From assembly GCA_028622995.1 (NCBI GenBank), contig JAJQJQ010000044.1, positions 434,001-498,000 of the forward strand: a stretch of DNA of 64,000 bases, written 5' to 3'. This stretch comes from Panagrolaimus kolymaensis. Its lineage: Eukaryota; Nematoda; Chromadorea; Rhabditida; Panagrolaimidae. Below the pieces are notes generated by a model. It made no database searches and was not told the DNA's origin. It saw only the letters and a program-made list of their open reading frames with translations. A program made the translations under genes and the position numbers. Shown here piece by piece: positions 1-11,112 of this stretch; the first letter of the stretch is position 1; each line of letters starts with the position of its first letter.

Positions 1-1084
1 TTTTCGTGTTTGGTGACAAGAAAATATTGAAAACCATTATGAGTTGCAACACCAATAGCTTTATCAAGAGGAAATACAGCTTTAAAGAGTGCACCACGAT
101 CACCTAGCCCATAAAGAGAACGAACATCATATTCATTTGCTATAATACCAGCTTGTTTATCAAAAGAAGCAATGATATCACCACTTTGAACATCATACAG
201 GACGTTTTGAGGTTGACCACCTTTATCAATATCATGTTTGACAGGAAAGTTCAAAACACCGCTATGAACCAAAAAGCTGGTTTTATCAATTCCATGTTTT
301 GTGAATCGATGAAAAACAAGACGATTGTTCTTATTGAAATTAGAATTATCACGAATTCGAAGACAATACAATGAACCAAGATCATGGAAGCAGCTTGAGA
401 TGTTACTTTTTTCAGTAGATTGAAAATCATTCCATGTAACAGCAACAGAACCTTTTGATACTGGACGACCAGATAGAGGTGGAATTTGAAAGAGTTCAAA
501 ATTGAATGGTGTTTTATCCCCATCGTTCTTTAAAGAAATCTTGTAAAATTGAGCTCCATCGCTTACCATAACGAATGTTTGAGTTGCTTTTGGACATGAA
601 CTAGTTGAGTTTAGCCTAAAAATTGGCAAATTAGTAACAACCTTTAACAACAATACATAGTAAATTCGAGCAAAAGAGATCTTCAACAAAGAAAATCAAT
701 GTTAATAAAAGCAAAAAGTCTTCCATATTAGCTATAGATTACTTTACCAAAACAGAACATTCAACATTACCCAAACAAAAAAAAAGAAACAAAAGCTTAC
801 ATATTGATGGTAGAAGGTCCAGTCATACTTGAATACCAATTAGTCTTAGCATAAGCAAAATGAGCAATACCACATTTATCATCCATATGAAAAACATCAA
901 GCTTATTCAAGGTAACATCTTTATTGTCTTTATTTGCAATATCAGCAAAAGTAGGATCACGAAAACCAGGGAAAGCTGTTGTTGTTGTAGGCGATTTTGT
1001 TGTTGAAGGTGTTCCAGCACAATGAATTCCATGAACGAGCACGAGTAACGGTATAATATACCGAATCAACGAAGGAGGTTCCAT
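1..1084 (-). CDS. Unknown secreted protein, 3' end beyond window
   Basis: Two exons are visible, 1084..801 and 615..1, and the second runs off the left edge without a stop. The join is phase 2 (AT+G) and the frame stays open. The start at 1084 is followed by a clear signal peptide (MEPPSLIRYIIPLLVLVHG, cut near IHC-AG) and then a short Thr-rich linker (TPSTTKSPTTTTAF). The rest is a mixed soluble domain with repeated DKQAG/DKGGQ-like turns, Cys at KCGIAHF and SSCPKA, and no membrane segment in the visible part. An in-frame stop and a possible acceptor (TTTTAG) lie about 30 bases before the ATG, which supports this start. I do not recognise the family. Secretion is inferred from the signal peptide; the role is unknown. 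Confidence 0.75.
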
Positions 1085-2312
1085 GAAACCAAGAACAAGC
1101 CAAAGAAACACTTTCTAAAAAAAAATTGAAGATTTGATTGATTGAAGAGAAAAGGCAGCGACTTACCACAATGAACGATTTTCTTTGACGAATGAAGATT
1201 TTTATTGAATATTTGAGCCTTTTATAAACTTCTTGAATGTATGCAAATTTTTATGGAAATTTATTGATGAGACCATTCTTAGCCGTTCAATAAGCGAGCT
1301 TTCTGCAACATTTGATTTCCCTTGATTTGGCTGCCTAAATTCACAAAAAGATTAGATGGTTTGAATAAAAATGAAGAAGAAAATTACTTTATTATTCATC
1401 ATAAAAAATTGTCACAAAAACAAGATGCAAGTACAAACAAAATAAGCAACAAGCAAAAACAAACTATAAAATCAAGCAAGATTCTCAACATTAACAATTT
1501 GCCCGCATTTTGCCAAACAACAAAATTTAGGGCACACTCATTTTCGACAACTACCGTAAACACTAATATTCAAACAATCATCGATGGATCATCATCATCG
1601 TTGTTGTTTAATCAATAACTTTCTCATCCGAATTTGTTCTCATACAAGTTAAGCCTAAAATGATTTTAGTTCATTTCGATAAAAAAGAACATCACAAATA
1701 TGCGGAAGATCCTTGCATAATTATCTGACTCTCTTTCTGTTGAATGCTTTTTTCAAAAAAAATTCAAAGCTTTATCCGATGCAATTGAATTTCATATTTT
1801 ATAGTTTCACGTTGCTTCTTATTCTTTAATGAGCTTTAAATTTGATAAATCTCTTCTTTTTTTTCTTTTTCTAAGCAGTTGTTGTTATTATTTTTATAGC
1901 ATTTTTTTTATTGTTGAATGAATGAACAAAAAATTGATTAACTCTCTCCTCACTTGCTAGAAAGACAATAAAGCTTTTTTTCATCATCAAAAAAAGAAAA
2001 AAGAAAGGATAATTGAACTAAAATTCTGTTATCAAAAAACTCATAAAAAAAGAATGCTTTTTTCCTTATCAACCTACCTAACTCCAACCAAAAAAGGATG
2101 TTAGCTTTTTAACACTTTTTTATGCCTTTTCATTGTCTCATGTTTCTCAAATATAAGGTTGAGCATTATAGCCAAAATCATTTCCACAAACAAAATTTTG
2201 CGGTGAACCAAAAAGATTAAAACTCGAATAAATTTGTCTTTTTTTTGTCAAAGTTTTTGTTAGATTTTTATAAGCTAAAATTTATTAGATAATTTTTTAG
2301 AAATTATTAATA
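1085..2312. other. Intergenic, AT-rich
   Basis: This is the divergent spacer between the secreted protein gene and the UGT gene. It holds homopolymer runs of A and T. A 98-codon open frame at 1322-1618 has a low-complexity Lys/Asn/Ser composition and no recognisable domain, so I do not call it. No RNA gene is seen. Promoters for both flanking genes presumably lie here. Confidence 0.6.
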
Positions 2313-3922
2313 ATGCCAACAACGAGCAACATTGGTTCAGGAACTGAACCCAAAAGAAAACTAAAAATTTTATATTATATTCCATCGTTAGGTTATAGTC
2401 ACGTACAATTTAATGGTCGATTAGCTGAAGCTTTAATAGATAATGGACATGAAGTTGTAAGTAACAAAATTATTTCCATGATTTTCTTTTTTCGATTTTG
2501 ATAAACAAAATTTTTTTTTAGCATTTGCTTATGCCCGAAATTGATCCAACTGTTGGAAGCTATAATGGCACAACAAAAGCAGCTAAAGTGTTTCGATTTC
2601 CAACTTCAGGATTAGAAGCATTTAAAAATCCTAAAATAGTTTCAAATTATTTTGATGGAAATTATTTTGCTTTCACTCATGGCGCTAAAGCTTTTTGGTT
2701 GGATATGGTTTATGTTGGAGCTGCAACAACTTTGGCTCAAAAAGATTTATTGAAAGAATTAAAAAACGAAAAATATGATGTTGGAATTGGTGAAGCATTA
2801 AGTTATTGCCCATATGGATTATTTCATTATTTGGGTATTGCATCAACATTTTCCACAACTGCCATTCCAATTCAATCGATGGTACTCGAAAATTTTGGTT
2901 TACATTTTTTTCCAAGTTTTATGCCCATCGTTGGTCAAGCATTAATAAATGGAGAAAATTTAAATTTGTTGGAAAGAATTAAAAATTTATATATTCGTTT
3001 TTGTGAAATTCAAGTGGATTCAAAAATTTATGAAAGAGAAATGGCTTTATTTCGAGAAAATTTTGGTAGCGATTTTCCTGATTTAAAACAATTACTTGGA
3101 AAAGTATCGTATGCTTTTACAAACGCTCATCCAATGTTAAGTTTTTCTCGACCAATCACGAATAAAGTTGTTTATCTTGGTGGAGGAGCTATTCCTCAAT
3201 CCAAAGCTTTAACACCCGAATTTGAAGAAATTTGTGCTAAAGCAAAAAAAGGAATCGTAATATTTTCTTTTGGATCTTTGGCTCACACAAAGAGACTTTC
3301 AAAAATGAAACATTTGGCTTTTATTGAAGCATTTGCAAAATTTCATGATTATGAATTTATTTGGAAAGTTAATTCTGAAACTCAAGAACTTATTAATAAT
3401 GATTCGGATTTCCCAAAAGTTGAGAATATTCATTTAGTAAATTGGTTTGATCAAATTAGTTTACTTTGTCATCCAAAAACTAAAGCTTTCATAACTCAAT
3501 GCGGATTAAATAGTCTCAATGAAGCGACGTACACTGGAATTCCAATGATTGCAATTCCATTATTTTCTGATCAATTTTATAATGCCGCAGTTGTAAAACA
3601 TAAAGAAATAGGAACCGTTGTGGAAATAGGTTCCATAAATTCTAAAATTATGGAAAATGCGTTGAAAGAAGTTTTGGAAAATCCAAAATTCAAGAAAAAT
3701 ATTGTAATTCTCAAACGCAAAGTTGAGTTATATCCTTTCAATCCATTGGAAGAATTTGTTAAACGTGTGGAATATGCAGCAGAATTTGAAAATATGGATG
3801 AATTAAATCTTGCGAGTGCTAAATTAAGTTTCATCAAAGTTTATTATTTGGATGTAATTGGAATTGTTTTTGGTTTCATTTCATTCATTTTTTGGTTTTT
3901 TAATTATTTTTTCTTTTTCTAA
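2313..3922 (+). CDS. UDP-glucuronosyltransferase-like protein (atypical)
   Basis: Two exons, 2313..2456 and 2522..3922, phase-0 join, 514 aa. The family transfers sugar from UDP-sugars to small lipophilic acceptors at the ER membrane. The N-terminal domain keeps the acceptor-side His in GYSHVQFNGRLAEAL. The C-terminal UDP-sugar domain shows WFDQISLLCHP, then the signature as FITQCGLNSLNEA, GIP and DQFYNAA. The usual FITHGG is changed: His to Gln and the first Gly to Cys, which should weaken UDP binding. A hydrophobic C-terminal anchor ends the protein (FGFISFIFWFFNYFFFF) with no cytosolic tail. The N-terminus is a polar leader (MPTTSNIGSGTEPKRK) rather than a signal peptide; a TTTTTTAG acceptor lies about 13 bases before the ATG, so the start looks right. 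It has one 65-base intron, compared with eight exons in the UGT at 54-57 kb. Confidence 0.9.
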
Positions 3923-3962
3923 ATTATTTATAATTTGGCGTCAAACTAGTTGGGATATAAAG

Positions 3963-4349
3963 TTAAAATATTACAATTTCACTTGCATCACACCGAACAA
4001 TTTTATCAAAAAGTTGTTTCAAAGGGTTTGTACAAACTAGAATAAATAATTTTTGTGTTACCCAAATATTATCAATTTTCATCATCAGTTCTTTAAATTC
4101 ATTCGAAGTTGTAAGAAGAGCAATACACCCATCATATTTTACATTTTCTATCCGTCTCTTCGGCAAGTCAAAATTCAAAGAATCGACAATAAAATATGGT
4201 GCTTTCATATACAATTGTTTACATGAACGATAAAACATCTGCATGACCTTAGCATTAGCTTTTTCGACTATATATTCCATAAGTTTTTTAGAAAAAGAAA
4301 ATTTTTGTTGATGTGTATGCCCACACTTGAATGAAATTTTACTTGCCAT
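3963..4349 (-). CDS. Truncated F-box-like family protein
   Basis: Single exon, 128 aa from MASKISF. It matches the N-terminal part of the F-box-like genes at 20, 21, 47 and 61 kb: FSFSKKLMEYIVEKANA, the SCKQLYMKAPYFIVDSL segment, KYDGC, DNIWVT and IVRCDASEI. A stop follows IVIF, where relatives continue through another 60 residues of exon 1 and two further exons. The stop lies 40 bases from the convergent UGT stop, leaving no room for the missing exons, so this is a 3'-truncated copy. A TTTTCAG acceptor lies a few bases before the ATG, so it may still be trans-spliced and transcribed. In F-box proteins the N-terminal motif binds Skp1 of SCF ubiquitin ligases; that role is inferred only from the degenerate motif. 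Confidence 0.65.
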   Translation of the reverse strand: MASKISFKCGHTHQQKFSFSKKLMEYIVEKANAKVMQMFYRSCKQLYMKAPYFIVDSLNFDLPKRRIENVKYDGCIALLTTSNEFKELMMKIDNIWVTQKLFILVCTNPLKQLFDKIVRCDASEIVIF

Positions 4350-5148
4350 TCTCACTGAAAACTATTAAAGTTAATTATATAAATGGCAAATAAAAATTAA
4401 TTGAAACCTAAAGCTTACAGATAAGATGATTTAATATACAAATTTATTTTCTGCAAAAACTGACTGAAATATATAAAAAATAATATAAGTTTCATAATTT
4501 GCATCTTACTAATCGATGAAGAGAATAGAAAATTTGGCATATCGTTCTATTGAAAACAAAATTTTGTTTAGGTGCATACTTTTTTTGTCAGAATAGCCCC
4601 TAATAATAAACGAGAATAAAAGACTTCTATTATTTTTGTTTCTTGAATCACAAAAATAATGAAGGATCACATCTTAAAAAACTTATGTAGGTGTGGTTCC
4701 ATTACAAAATACCATATTTTTGAGGAGTTGAAGTTTAAAATTTAACAAACTGCTTTTTGCATTTTTAATATTATTTTTCACAAACAATTTCAATTTTTTG
4801 ATGTCATCAGTTTATTTTTTTTTCTTGGACGAAAAAATAAATAATTCGCCTGCGTTGTTTGTTGCTACAAGCAAAAACCTTTTATTTTATTGCGTAGCCG
4901 GAAGCGACGATGAAGCATGCTCAAGAATATTGTCGATATCAACGATGCGATAAAGAAAAAAAATATGTTTTGATCAAAGCTTTTAGTCAATCTTTCGATT
5001 TTCAATATGATTTCCACAACATTTGGAAAAGGAGTGTGGATTTTTTTTTGCTTCGCCACTCGCGAGATGATTGAAAGCTTTGGTATCTATGATAAAAAAA
5101 TTTAAACCATTTTTACTTTCTTACTTTTCCATTTTCTTTTCAAAATTG
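4350..5148. other. Intergenic, AT-rich
   Basis: No gene is supported. A 64-codon minus-strand frame at 4865-5059 has no domain and sits in unremarkable sequence. The stretch leads directly into the left arm of the inverted-repeat element. Confidence 0.6.
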
Positions 5149-5503
5149 TTTAAAGGAACATAGCTATTTCTTGCCTTTCTTGAAATTTCAGTTCCCGTAA
5201 AGTGAAAGATGAAAAAATCGATACTGGGGCAGGGCGGCAAATTCAAAAGAAAGCGTTTTCGCTTTGAAATCATCGTTTTCCTTTCTTTCTTTGATTTTTT
5301 TCATTTTGATTTTTTTGTTGACGATGTTTGATCTAAATGTTGCTATTTGTCCTAATATTGGTTGATGATTTGATTGTTTTTATGAATATGGTATCTGCTG
5401 CTTCATCTTCATGTTACAGGGAAGTTATTTTTATTAGTTTGGTTGTTTCTTTAGTTCAATTTTTAGGTTATTTTGATCGTATATGGATGCTGTATGGTGA
5501 TTG
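5149..5503 (+). repeat. Left inverted arm of the 5-7.5 kb element
   Basis: A 355-base arm with high identity to the reverse complement of 7045-7490 apart from one gap. An 86-codon plus-strand frame starting at 5337 falls in this arm and is a by-product of repeat sequence, not a supported gene. Confidence 0.85.
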
Positions 5504-7044
5504 TATCGATGATATGTTTGATATTGCCCCTATAATATCGATGCTTGATAATGCATTCATGAAACCGTTGAAGGTTTTTGATTTTTTTACGTCATGAAAG
5601 TATGTGAATTTTGAGGTGCTTCAGACGCCCCGAAATTCCAACGTTGTTCGGTGCAAGCATTATCGAAACTATCGAGGCTAAAACTGCAATTCTTAGATAA
5701 ATTATAGTTCCATGATTCTTTCTTGTGTTGCCCCTTTCTTTTGGCTTTGACGACAGCAATTTTGATATCGTAAAATAATGCTTGCGGTGGTTCAATGATA
5801 CGGATTTCATTACTAAGTTCAGTTTTGCATTTGAAAATTGATGAAGTAAATTATTTGGAAATCACTACTTATTCAACCAAATCTTCTGTATTTTCTTCCT
5901 TTTCATCTGGGTGTTCAACAATGAAGGGAGGATTTCGAATACTTGTCTCATTTTCGACATTATCTTTACGTTGAGATAAGGTCCTCGTTGTTTCCTTACA
6001 GAAATACGTTGTTGAGAACCATCAAGATGATTATCGAAGCTGCCATCATCATAATCAGAAGAAGATAATGTTGGAAGTCGATTAAATGTTGGTAAATTTC
6101 TCACAGCTTCTTGCCTTTCCTTTGAAAGAGCCTTAGTTTCTTTGTACATAATTTATAAATCGAAGAACTTTTTGGTTAGTGAGTCCAAAGCTTTCGTTTC
6201 TGAATTGTTTTGGTATTGCCACATTATTTAGCGATTTGCCTTTTCCGTTATCAAGCACCAAATAAACTTGGTTGAAATATCTTGCACAAAAAAATGTTTT
6301 TACTGTTACAAATCATATATTAATGTTTAATACCAAAAATGTCTACCAGCTTTCGCAATTCTACGGTAGCTACAGCGATATTAGAATGAACATTCCTACC
6401 GCAAAGATATAATGATGGTTCATCAAACTCTGGATATAGGTAAAAGGCTTGAACTATCAGCTTGTATTTTTGCATTCGTAAGAAAAGTATATCCATCCGG
6501 TGATTATATAGGAAACAAAGGATGTTAAATGGATGAAGATGAAAGCTAAACCTTTTCAAGAATATGAGTGAATAATCGAATGTTGCAATTTATTTGGTAT
6601 TTGTAAATATTCATCGTGAATAGGGTTGTTGTATGTGAATCATGTCTCCTTTTCGACGTAGCTTCACTTGAAAGTATGAGAGAAAGAAAATTGTAACAAG
6701 AATTAGTTGCACTAAAGCGCTACAACCATTGACTTATTTAGTGATACATATAAGAAAATTTGGAGTTGATAAAGTTTTATCTCATTCTAAAATGAATCTA
6801 CTACCAATGATGAGCAAAAGAATAAGAAGACAATGATGGTCAAAAATAATCATAAAACTAGAAAGGTTTCATAAAACCATCATCACCTCACATAAAAAAG
6901 CATTATTACAAAAATCATCTTATTCACCTAACACAATTCACCATATGCCGATTACTAAACGTAATCAATAATCTTCGAAATGAATCCAAAGGTTTCATAA
7001 ATCAACAACCTAATTGGGGCATAAAAAATTGACAAATCTCCATT

Positions 7045-7490
7045 CAATCACCATACAGCATCCATATACGATCAAAATAACCTAAAAATTGAACTAAAGA
7101 AACAACCAAACAATACAAAAAAACTGGCCTGGAAATGAAGAAGATATTTCACCAGCCACAAGATAGAAAGTACCTAAAAATGAACTAAAGAAACAACCAA
7201 ACTAATAAAAATAACTTCCCTGTAACATGAAGATGAAGCAGCAGATACCATATTCATAAAAACAATCAAATCATCAACCAATATTAGGACAAATAGCAAC
7301 ATTTAGATCAAACATCGTCAACAAAAAAATCAAAATGAAAAAAATCAAAGAAAGAAAGGAAAACGATGATTTCAAAGCGAAAACGCTTTCTTTTGAATTT
7401 GCCGCCCTGCCCCAGTATCGATTTTTTCATCTTTCACTTTACGGGAACTGAAATTTCAAGAAAGGCAAGAAATAGCTATGTTCCTTTAAA
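7045..7490 (-). repeat. Right inverted arm with internal 92-bp duplication
   Basis: A 446-base arm, about 91 bases longer than its partner. The extra length is explained by a direct duplication: CCTAAAAATTGAACTAAAG begins at 7081 and a near copy (CCTAAAAATGAACTAAAG) begins at 7173. The left arm has only one of these units. Confidence 0.8.
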
Positions 7491-8554
7491 TAAGAATGGA
7501 ATTCTTCGTGGAAAAAATCGTTTACAAAGCCTTTTTGTGGCATGACTCTTTGTAACATTGTCCTTTCCTTCAATAAAAAAGCCTTTTACTCGGTTGATTA
7601 ATTTATTTTTTTTATTTCATCATAGCTTAACTGTTTTTTTCTTCCTCTTTCATACTGTATTTTTTGATTCGACTTCCCCCAAACAAAAACAAAACATCAA
7701 AAACTTCATAGACTCCGAAAATAAAAATGTTTTGTTTTTGTTTTCAAGGTTTGAATAAGCTCATGATTCTTTTTTTTTTCGAACTCATTTATTTTTTATT
7801 TCTATTTTCACTTTTTTTGATGATTTTAATTCTTACAACAAATATATCATTTTTTAAAAATAAAATACATAAAACAAAAATTGAATCACTTTTTTTTACT
7901 TCTTGCTTCCTTGCTTGCTTCGACTTCTTTTGTTTTCATGTTGTCGTTGGTTGTATCATCAAACAACTAACTAACTTTCTTTAAGCAGCTTTTTTCTTAT
8001 TTTCTTGTTACAACGAAATATTAATAAACTCTCGTCATTGTTGTTTCTATTATTTTTTTTCCAAACGTTGCTGCTGCTTCTTCCATCCGACGACGACGAT
8101 CGAAAGTTTTTTGTTTCTTGTTGAATCAAAAATTCTTTTTCTTTATGTTTTTACATATAAAAAAAAAAGAAGGGCGTTAGAAAAAAAAACTTTTTATAAA
8201 CAAAATAAAATATTAAATCAAAAATCAAAAACAATATCTTCCAAAAAAAAACTTTGTAATAAAGAATTTTATGTAAAAACAAAAGAAATCATTTCCGAGT
8301 GTTTGTCGTTGTCTTCGTTCGATGTTGCTTGCTTCTTTGAAAAGCTTAAAAAAAACGATCGAAAAAAAATTATGAAAATAAAGGATCGGAAAAAAGTAGC
8401 GTAAGAAACTATTTAGAAATTTTTTTCTGTTTCGAAAAAGAAAACGCGTTTTGCTTGGATTTTTTTATTCTTAAATTTTTGTAGAAATAATGTTTTATTA
8501 AAAAACTGTTGGATTTTAGGATTGTTTGTTGTTGTGGACTCAGAATAAAAAAAT
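7491..8554. other. Intergenic, low complexity
   Basis: Homopolymer-rich sequence. Open frames at 7558-7758, 7727-7984 and 8111-8404 are Phe/Lys-rich products of T and A runs and are not called. The promoter of the downstream mucin-like gene probably lies here. A CTCAG acceptor-like site occurs about 13 bases before its ATG. Confidence 0.55.
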
Positions 8555-10601
8555 ATGAATATAATTTCTTTGATAGCGTTATTTTCAACTATTACGGTGG
8601 CATATTCGTTTTATCTTCCATATGGGCATCAACCTCCTCCATATCATCATTATCCTCGTAAGTACCTATTTTCAAATTTTATTAAAGCCTATTTTTTTTG
8701 CGAATTTTTTTGAGCAAAAATTACTCTCGGAATTTATTTTTTACACAAAAGGCTTGCATTTTAGTTTTGCTATATTTTTTTCTTCAAAACCATTTATTTC
8801 CAAAAAATTTAAAAAAATATGCAAATGAAAAAGTTCAAAGCAAATTTTTAATTCGATTTTCCGTTTTTTAGCTATTCCAAATGAAAGTTCAGAAATTTTA
8901 TTGCCACCCGTAAATCCACCAAGAAATCCACCAGTTTTACCAAATCGTGAAAATAATTATTATCCTGATAAACCTCATAAGCCTCATCATCATGGACATG
9001 GCCATGGACATGGTCATCATCATTCAAGTGATTCAGATGAATCTGAACGTCATCAACATCATCATAATGTACATGGTAATTCTGATAATTCTGGTGGAAA
9101 ATTCAATCGCTTTGATTCCCAACAACCTTCACCTGGGCCTGATCATTCTGAAGTAGTTTCAAATTTTGCTGCTAAAAGACCCGTTGTTGAAAGTGAATCA
9201 ACTTCAGCTACTGATTTCACTGATGTTAGTGAAAGTACCACTCCATTCCTCGATGATGCTACTACTTCTTTCCCAGATGGAAGCACATTGAGTTTAGATA
9301 GTTCAGATGGTGGTATTGGAACGACAATTTTCCCTAGGGATCTAACTACAGCAGTTTCCGATGATTTTGAAACAGCAACATCAACTCAAGAAGATCCTAA
9401 TGCTTCTCGAATTCAAGGTGATGAAACTACAGTTGCTCCAAGTGGAGATGAAACCACTCAAGCCCCTGATAGTGAAGCAACAACTACTGCTCTCTTTGCT
9501 GATGAAACTACAACATTAGCTCCTCAATCTATGCCTGATCAAACTACTTCCGTCCCTGATTTTACCACAACTGAAGCTCCTGAAACCACAACAGCCTCCA
9601 GTCAATCATCAGTGCAAGAACGAGAAGTAACTTCATCTCTTCAACCTCAAACTCCGACCATTGGACCTGAAGGATCAGCAGCAAGCAGTGAAACCCCAGC
9701 TGTTGTTGCTCAAGCTAATGGACAAAATGATGAAACAACTTTAGCTCCAGTTGTTGATGATACTACCACAGCCGCAGCAACTTCATCGCCTGCTGCAAAT
9801 GTTGCTGATGAAATTACAACCCAAGAAAGTACTGAACAACCTGCTTTGACGACTACTTCAGAAAGTGAAGCAACAACAACAACCACTGCTGCTGGTGGAG
9901 AAGTAGCAACAACAACCAATACCGCTCAACCTGAAACTACTACCACTAACAATGGAAATGTCGTAAGAGCAGCAACCACAAGTGGAAATGAGGACGTTGA
10001 AACTACTACTACACCCGAACCACAACCTGCTGATGCAACAACAACTACTCCTGAAGAAGCAGCCACCGATAATAATCCAGGTGATAATGTTGATACCCAA
10101 ACTACCCCAGAGCAAACTGATACTACTCCGGCCCCTGGACATCAACCCAATGATAATGAGCAAACTGATCAGCCACAACAGCCTGCAGATTCAGAATCTA
10201 CCACACCTCAAGCAGCAGCAGCAGCAGCCCCAGGAGCTGAAGATGAAGAAGAAACTCAACAAGCAAAGCGAGCTCAACCAGATATGAATGTTCTTTATAA
10301 TGATGATGAAGATCCAACAGATGAACAACTTGAAGGAGGTTAGTAATAAAAGCAGATTAAAAAAAGGCCCAAAATGGAATTCTTGCATTTGCAAAAAATG
10401 CATAGTTTGAATTTTCAGTTCTAAAAATCCTTTCATAATTTTTTGGATTTTAAAATTTTATTTTTTTTCGTATATTTTTGGTTGAAAACTTTCAAAGCTT
10501 AGTACAAAAAAAGCTTTAAAATTTTACAATTCTATATGCTAGACTTATTTCTTTCATTTTTTTCAGATATCTTACCCGCTGAACTTTCTGATACCAAATA
10601 A
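8555..10601 (+). CDS. Secreted mucin-like Thr/Ser-rich protein with His-rich N-terminus
   Basis: Three exons, 8555..8657, 8872..10338 and 10567..10601; joins are phase 1 and the product is 534 aa. A signal peptide (MNIISLIALFSTITVAYS) is followed by a Pro-rich stretch, then a His-rich patch (HHHGHGHGHGHHH) that could bind metal. About 350 residues follow of Thr/Ser/Glu/Ala-rich sequence with many ETT and TTT repeats (for example ETTTAPS-like, EATTTTTAAGGE), typical of heavily O-glycosylated mucin-like proteins. The C-terminus is acidic (NDDEDPTDEQLEGD). There is no Cys framework, enzyme domain or membrane anchor. Likely location is cuticle surface, gut lumen or other extracellular matrix; this is inference from composition. 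Confidence 0.85.
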
Positions 10602-11112
10602 ATAACAAACATATTCCATGCATGCCATAATCAGCGATACTTTTATATATATTTTTTTGTTTGTTATTTAAATATGAATTCGACTCATTCATTTTTTTTA
10701 AAACCTTTTTTTTAAATAAATTATGTTTGAACTTTGAAGCTTTATAAAAAAATTTATGGTAATTTGGGTACTAAATTAAATAAATATTAATGTTAGAAAA
10801 AATAAGCTTTTTCCTTAACAGCAGCCAAAAAAAAATAAAACATTGACTTTGAAACAAAGAAATTTTTTTTTATTAAAACCCATAAAAAACGTGATAAAAA
10901 CAAAAGAAAATTATTTATTTCATGATCAAGCTTTTTAAAAATAAACAACTTTCTTCTTTCCCAACCTGTTTTTTTCTGTTACTTTTTTACTTGCCTGCCT
11001 GCTTGTTTTAGTGCAAAGTTTTTACCTTTTCTTTCTCTTTTTCTTTTTAAAGAAAGAAACCCCCAAATTGTTGATGTCTTTATCATTCAAACTATTTTTT
11101 TTCTCATCGAAA
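10602..11112. other. Intergenic spacer
   Basis: The 3' region of the mucin-like gene, with AATAAA-like signals near 10715 and 10780, and the upstream region of the next gene. No other feature is seen. Confidence 0.55.

Larger units (their letters stand above)
5149..7490. mobile_element. 2.3 kb DNA element with long terminal inverted repeats
   Basis: The two ends are long reverse complements: 5149-5503 reads as the reverse complement of 7045-7490. Terminal sequence is TTTAAAGGAACATAGC at the left and its mirror at the right; shared internal landmarks include GGGGCAGGGCGGCAAATTC and the ATATGGATGCTGTATGG stretch. Both outer borders hold the palindrome TTTAAA, so a TTAA target duplication is possible but cannot be separated from the inverted repeat by eye. 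The interior (5504-7044) has only short frames, for example minus-strand 5865-6149 and 6320-6559, with no recognisable transposase motif, so it looks non-autonomous. The superfamily is not certain. Confidence 0.85.

Noticed and set aside
1322..1618. 98-codon plus-strand frame upstream of the UGT gene.
   Set aside because: Low-complexity Lys/Asn/Ser composition and no domain; lies in a divergent spacer.
5337..5597. 86-codon hydrophobic open frame.
   Set aside because: It lies mostly in the left arm of the inverted-repeat element and has no domain or splice context.
9710..10436. Minus-strand and shifted frames within the mucin-like gene.
   Set aside because: They are shadows of the Thr/Ser/Ala-rich coding repeats.
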